Below are positions 60,379-62,740 of a DNA stretch of 62,740 nt, in pieces. Location: contig NZ_NGFP01000018.1 in assembly GCF_002149035.1 (NCBI RefSeq), positions 1-62,740 of the forward strand. Reading direction: 5' to 3'. A program made the position numbers and the translations under genes. This DNA is from Streptosporangium minutum (lineage in GTDB: Bacteria; Actinomycetota; Actinomycetes; Streptosporangiales; Streptosporangiaceae). The notes beneath the pieces were generated by a model. It was not told where the DNA came from, made no database searches, and saw only the letters and a list, made by a program, of their open reading frames with translations. The first letter of the stretch is position 1, and every line of letters begins with the position of its first letter.

Positions 60379-61694
60379 GTGGGGTCGGTCTCACCTACGG
60401 CGAGACGGAGGTCGGAGGTCCAGGCCGGCGAACCCGCGGAGCTCGCGGTCCGGTGCCGGCGGCCGACCGCGGGAAGTTCCGCGGCGATGAGTCTGGTCAT
60501 CGTAGCGCCGGTTCTTCCCCAGGTGAACTCGCCCGCCCAGGCTCTGCAGGCCCGCTGGATCTCCGCGCGCCGCGCCGGGTCGGCCAGCTCGGCGATCGCC
60601 CGGTCGACCACGTCGGCGAGCGCCTCGCCGTCACGGACCAGCCAGCCGGTCACGCCGTCACGGACGGAGTCGCGCAGCCCGGCGACGTCGTAGGCGACCG
60701 TGGGCACGCCGAAGGCGGCGGCCTCGATGACGGTGAGGCCCCAGCCCTCGAACTCCGAGGCGGTCACGTTCAGCAGGGCCGAGCCGAGCACGGCGTTCTT
60801 CTCCTGCTCGGTGAGGAACCCGTGCAGGTGCACGCGGCCGGCGACGCCCAGCTCGGCCGCCCTGGCCGCGAGGGCTCCGGACTCCGGGCCGCGGCCCACG
60901 ACGTGCACGTGCAGGCCGGGACGGCTCTCGCCCAGATCGGCCGCCAGGCCGACGACGCGTTCGACCCGCTTGTGACCGACGAGCCTGCCCAGGTAGACCA
61001 CGGAGGGGTCGCCGGGCAGGGGGTGCTGGGCGATCGAGCGGACCGCTGGGCTGCCGTTGGGCACGACCTCGATCGGGGCCAGCCAGCGCAGCCGCGTGCG
61101 GAGGTCCTCCTTGGACGACTCCGAGACCGTGATCGTGGTGCGGCGGCGGTAGAGCAGCCGTGCCACCGGTCCCTCGACGAAGCAGCCGACCCTGGCGAGC
61201 CATGCGGGGAAGAAGGCGTGGAACTGCCGGTCGTGCACGTGGTGCACCAGGCAGATCACCGCGGTACGGCGGCGCACCACGAGGGGGGAGAAGAAGGGGA
61301 TGCCGTTCATCGAGTCGATGACCACGTCGAAGCGGCGGCGGCGCAGCAGGAGCCAGAGCGGCACGAGCAGGTAGACGAGGTAGCGGTTGCCCATCCTGCG
61401 CAGCTCGACGCCGTCCCACCGCTCGGTCCTGGCCTGGCCGGGCTCGCGGCTGGTCACGAAGTGGACCGAGGCGCCCTGGGCGGTGAGGTAGCGGCTGACC
61501 TGCCAGGCGTACTCCTCGGCGCCGCCCGCCACCGACTGCCGCGGCTCGCGGAAGTTCAGCACCGCCACCCGGACCCCGCGCAACGGCGCCTCGGGGTCCC
61601 GCGTGCCCCCCGGCTCCAGGTAGGGCCGGTGCGGGGTCAGCGGACGCGGTCCGGCGCTCGCGCTCCCACCGGAAAAGGCCACGGTGTCGGCCAC
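60375..61694 (-). CDS. Glycosyltransferase family 4 protein
   Basis: A 439-residue retaining GT-B enzyme acting in the cytosol. The N-domain starts at about residue 40 with VRVAVLNFREPRQSVAGGAEEYA. The C-domain contains VVYLGRLVGHKRVERVV, the donor-binding SEFEGWGLTVIEAAAFGVPTVAYD (E-x7-E) and DGVTGWLV. GTG 61694 is selected: GAGGAG lies 5 nt upstream; earlier in-frame codons lack this. It overlaps aftD by 4 nt and probably supplies a sugar to the same envelope glycan. Rv0225 occupies a comparable place in mycobacteria. Confidence 0.92.
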   Translation of the reverse strand: MADTVAFSGGSASAGPRPLTPHRPYLEPGGTRDPEAPLRGVRVAVLNFREPRQSVAGGAEEYAWQVSRYLTAQGASVHFVTSREPGQARTERWDGVELRRMGNRYLVYLLVPLWLLLRRRRFDVVIDSMNGIPFFSPLVVRRRTAVICLVHHVHDRQFHAFFPAWLARVGCFVEGPVARLLYRRRTTITVSESSKEDLRTRLRWLAPIEVVPNGSPAVRSIAQHPLPGDPSVVYLGRLVGHKRVERVVGLAADLGESRPGLHVHVVGRGPESGALAARAAELGVAGRVHLHGFLTEQEKNAVLGSALLNVTASEFEGWGLTVIEAAAFGVPTVAYDVAGLRDSVRDGVTGWLVRDGEALADVVDRAIAELADPARRAEIQRACRAWAGEFTWGRTGATMTRLIAAELPAVGRRHRTASSAGSPAWTSDLRLAVGETDPT

Positions 61695-61831
61695 GGTGTC
61701 TCCTCGGTCCTCTACGGCGCCGCGCGCCCGAATCGGGGCATGGCGGAGCCACACACCGTTCTGATGACTGTGCTCAGCCCCGGCGGGCTGAGGAGAACAG
61801 CGTCCGAGGGGCCGTCACGCGCCCCCTCGGA

Positions 61832-61963
61832 TCACCTGTCGCCGTAGTTGTACAGCGGCCGGTTGGGCGGCTCCGGTGCGGGCGAGGCCACGTTGACCAC
61901 TGCCACGGAGGCACCGACCGCCAGGATCGCCCCGATGGCCAGGGCTGCGATCACTCGTAACAC
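61832..61963 (-). CDS. DUF2613-like 43-residue membrane microprotein
   Basis: GTG 61963 follows a GGAGGGA Shine-Dalgarno. The product starts MLRVIAALAIGAILAVGASV, one membrane helix, continues to PAPEPPNRP and ends LYNYGDR. Size, single helix and a Tyr-Gly-Asp/Ser-Arg end resemble DUF2613 (Rv0236A), which lies next to aftD in mycobacteria; here it lies just upstream of the GT4-aftD genes on the same strand. It may be an accessory subunit of the transferase complex, an inference from linkage. Confidence 0.65.
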   Translation of the reverse strand: MLRVIAALAIGAILAVGASVAVVNVASPAPEPPNRPLYNYGDR

Positions 61964-62020
61964 TGAGCTCTCCCTCCAGAATCCGGACAGTGTGCCGAGA
62001 GTAGAACGTGATTCATCTCA

Positions 62021-62035
62021 TAAGCCATAGGCTTA
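62021..62035. promoter_or_regulatory. Hyphenated palindrome TAAGCC-ATA-GGCTTA
   Basis: Perfect 6-bp arms around 3 nt, in the AT-rich gap upstream of the microprotein gene. An operator for the GT4-aftD operon is possible. Confidence 0.4.
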
Positions 62036-62096
62036 GTGAAACCGTGACAAAGAAAGTTACTGCCGGGTACTTCCGGGAGCTGCGGATACACCCGGC

Positions 62097-62740
62097 TCAC
62101 AAGGGCGGATCAAGGCGGAGAAGGCGGATCTCGCGTCCCTGGAAGACGGTCACGGCATCTTGGAACGTGTTATCGCCCGCCGGCGCCAGGACGTAGCGGA
62201 CCCCCAGCCCCGCCAGCGCCGTCGCCCGCCCGCCCGGACCGGCGCGCAGCGCGGCCTCCGCCGCGGCGACCGCCGGGTCCTCCGACGCGACCCGGAGCCG
62301 GCCTCCGCCGGGCAGGCCCACCAGCAACGCGTCGTTCCACAGCACCCGGCGCCGGAACATCTTGGTCGCGGGGTCGAGGACCACCCGGCGGCCGTTCCAC
62401 GCGAACGCCCGGTGCGCCCCCCACGGCAGCGACAGCAGCGCACCCGGCGCCGGGTCGGCGTTCACGATCGCCTGGACCCGGCGCCACTCGTCCGGGTAGT
62501 CGACCGCCGACAGCCTGCCGAACGCGCCCAGCGCGAAGGTGGGCAGGACCAGGACCGGGACGGCCGCCGCGACCGCGACGACGGCGCGCGAGTGCCACCG
62601 CGCGACGACGGAGGCCAGGCCGACCGCCTGGAGCAGGACGAACGGGGCGAGGTAGAGCTGCCCGTCGCGCAGCGGCCCGAAGCCGGGCCACCAGGCGATC
62701 AGGCCGCCCAGCGCGCCGGGCGCGAAGACCCCCGCCAGAG
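62097..62740 (-). CDS. C-terminal part of a polytopic membrane protein, probable GT-C type (partial)
   Basis: The last 214 residues of a gene that continues past the right edge; the frame has no stop to the edge. The visible part includes LAGVFAPGALGGLIAWWPGF, then PLRDGQLYLAPFVLLQAVGL and VAVAAAVPVLVLPTFALGAF, two or three helices. An extracytoplasmic domain follows, with GALLSLPWGAHRAFAWNGRR and VRYVLAPAGDNTFQDAV. The FGPLRDGQ-type loop and topology recall the membrane glycosyltransferases of mycobacterial envelope loci. It ends 133 nt before the microprotein start on the same strand. Confidence 0.7.
   Translation of the reverse strand, partial: LAGVFAPGALGGLIAWWPGFGPLRDGQLYLAPFVLLQAVGLASVVARWHSRAVVAVAAAVPVLVLPTFALGAFGRLSAVDYPDEWRRVQAIVNADPAPGALLSLPWGAHRAFAWNGRRVVLDPATKMFRRRVLWNDALLVGLPGGGRLRVASEDPAVAAAEAALRAGPGGRATALAGLGVRYVLAPAGDNTFQDAVTVFQGREIRLLRLDPPL

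Noticed and set aside
1-62740. tRNA, rRNA, prophage or biosynthetic gene cluster
   Set aside because: No cloverleaf-like CCA-ending segment, rRNA signature, phage structural gene, PKS or NRPS was found on reading; only single accessory genes are present.

Overview
The window is high-GC actinobacterial DNA. Strong third-position G/C bias, frequent GTG/TTG starts, ATGA/GTGA stop-start overlaps and several TAnnnT hexamers placed 6-8 nt before a start codon all point this way. A DPPR synthase, an AftD-like arabinofuranosyltransferase, a PspA/VWA cluster and DUF6297-type ABC genes suggest Streptosporangiales (Streptosporangium/Nonomuraea-like). That placement is inference, since no rRNA gene is present. 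No tRNA, rRNA, CRISPR array or intact mobile element was seen.

Layout. 0-12 kb: an APH-like kinase, a secreted gamma-glutamyltransferase, a NarL-type two-component pair, a Uma2 nuclease, a Sel1-repeat protein, alanine dehydrogenase, a class III aminotransferase and a divergent M20 dipeptidase. 12.2-16 kb: a TetR-controlled YhgE/Pip envelope module with a degenerate ABC ATPase. 16-21.2 kb: two paralogous membrane-anchored proteins that fuse a solute-binding domain to a VWA domain, a membrane coiled-coil protein and PspA, probably an envelope-stress unit, followed by a tandem array of 47-nt hairpin repeats. 21.4-22.5 kb: a TPR protein overlapped at its 5' end by a 44-codon gene for a secreted-looking peptide, a possible peptide/TPR pair. 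22.8-29.8 kb: a cysteine-dioxygenase-like cupin with a divergent LysR, an ABC pair, a LysE exporter, a galM relic, a DUF1622 pair and an S41 peptidase.

30-37.5 kb: a CoA-ester catabolic locus. One operon encodes two acyl-CoA synthetases (one FadD19-like), two thiolase-fold proteins lacking the usual nucleophilic Cys, and a DUF35 protein. It is divergent from an EchA19-like hydratase, and the shared intergenic region carries two perfect AnCAAGnnCTTGnT palindromes. The set resembles steroid side-chain degradation. After an IS630 transposase relic, 37.8-47.8 kb is a coherent operon for uptake and cleavage of D-amino-acid-containing peptides: serine hydrolase, Dpp-type ABC importer, N-acyl-D-amino-acid deacylase and PucR regulator. 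A nitronate monooxygenase-like gene with a KstR-like site over its -35 follows.

49-62.7 kb: a cell-envelope polysaccharide locus whose content parallels mycobacterial Rv0224c-Rv0228 plus the aftD region: DPPR synthase, two DUF3068 proteins, an acyltransferase, GT-C-like membrane proteins, an Rv0224c-like methyltransferase, AftD-like protein, a GT4 glycosyltransferase and a DUF2613-like microprotein. The last gene runs off the right edge.
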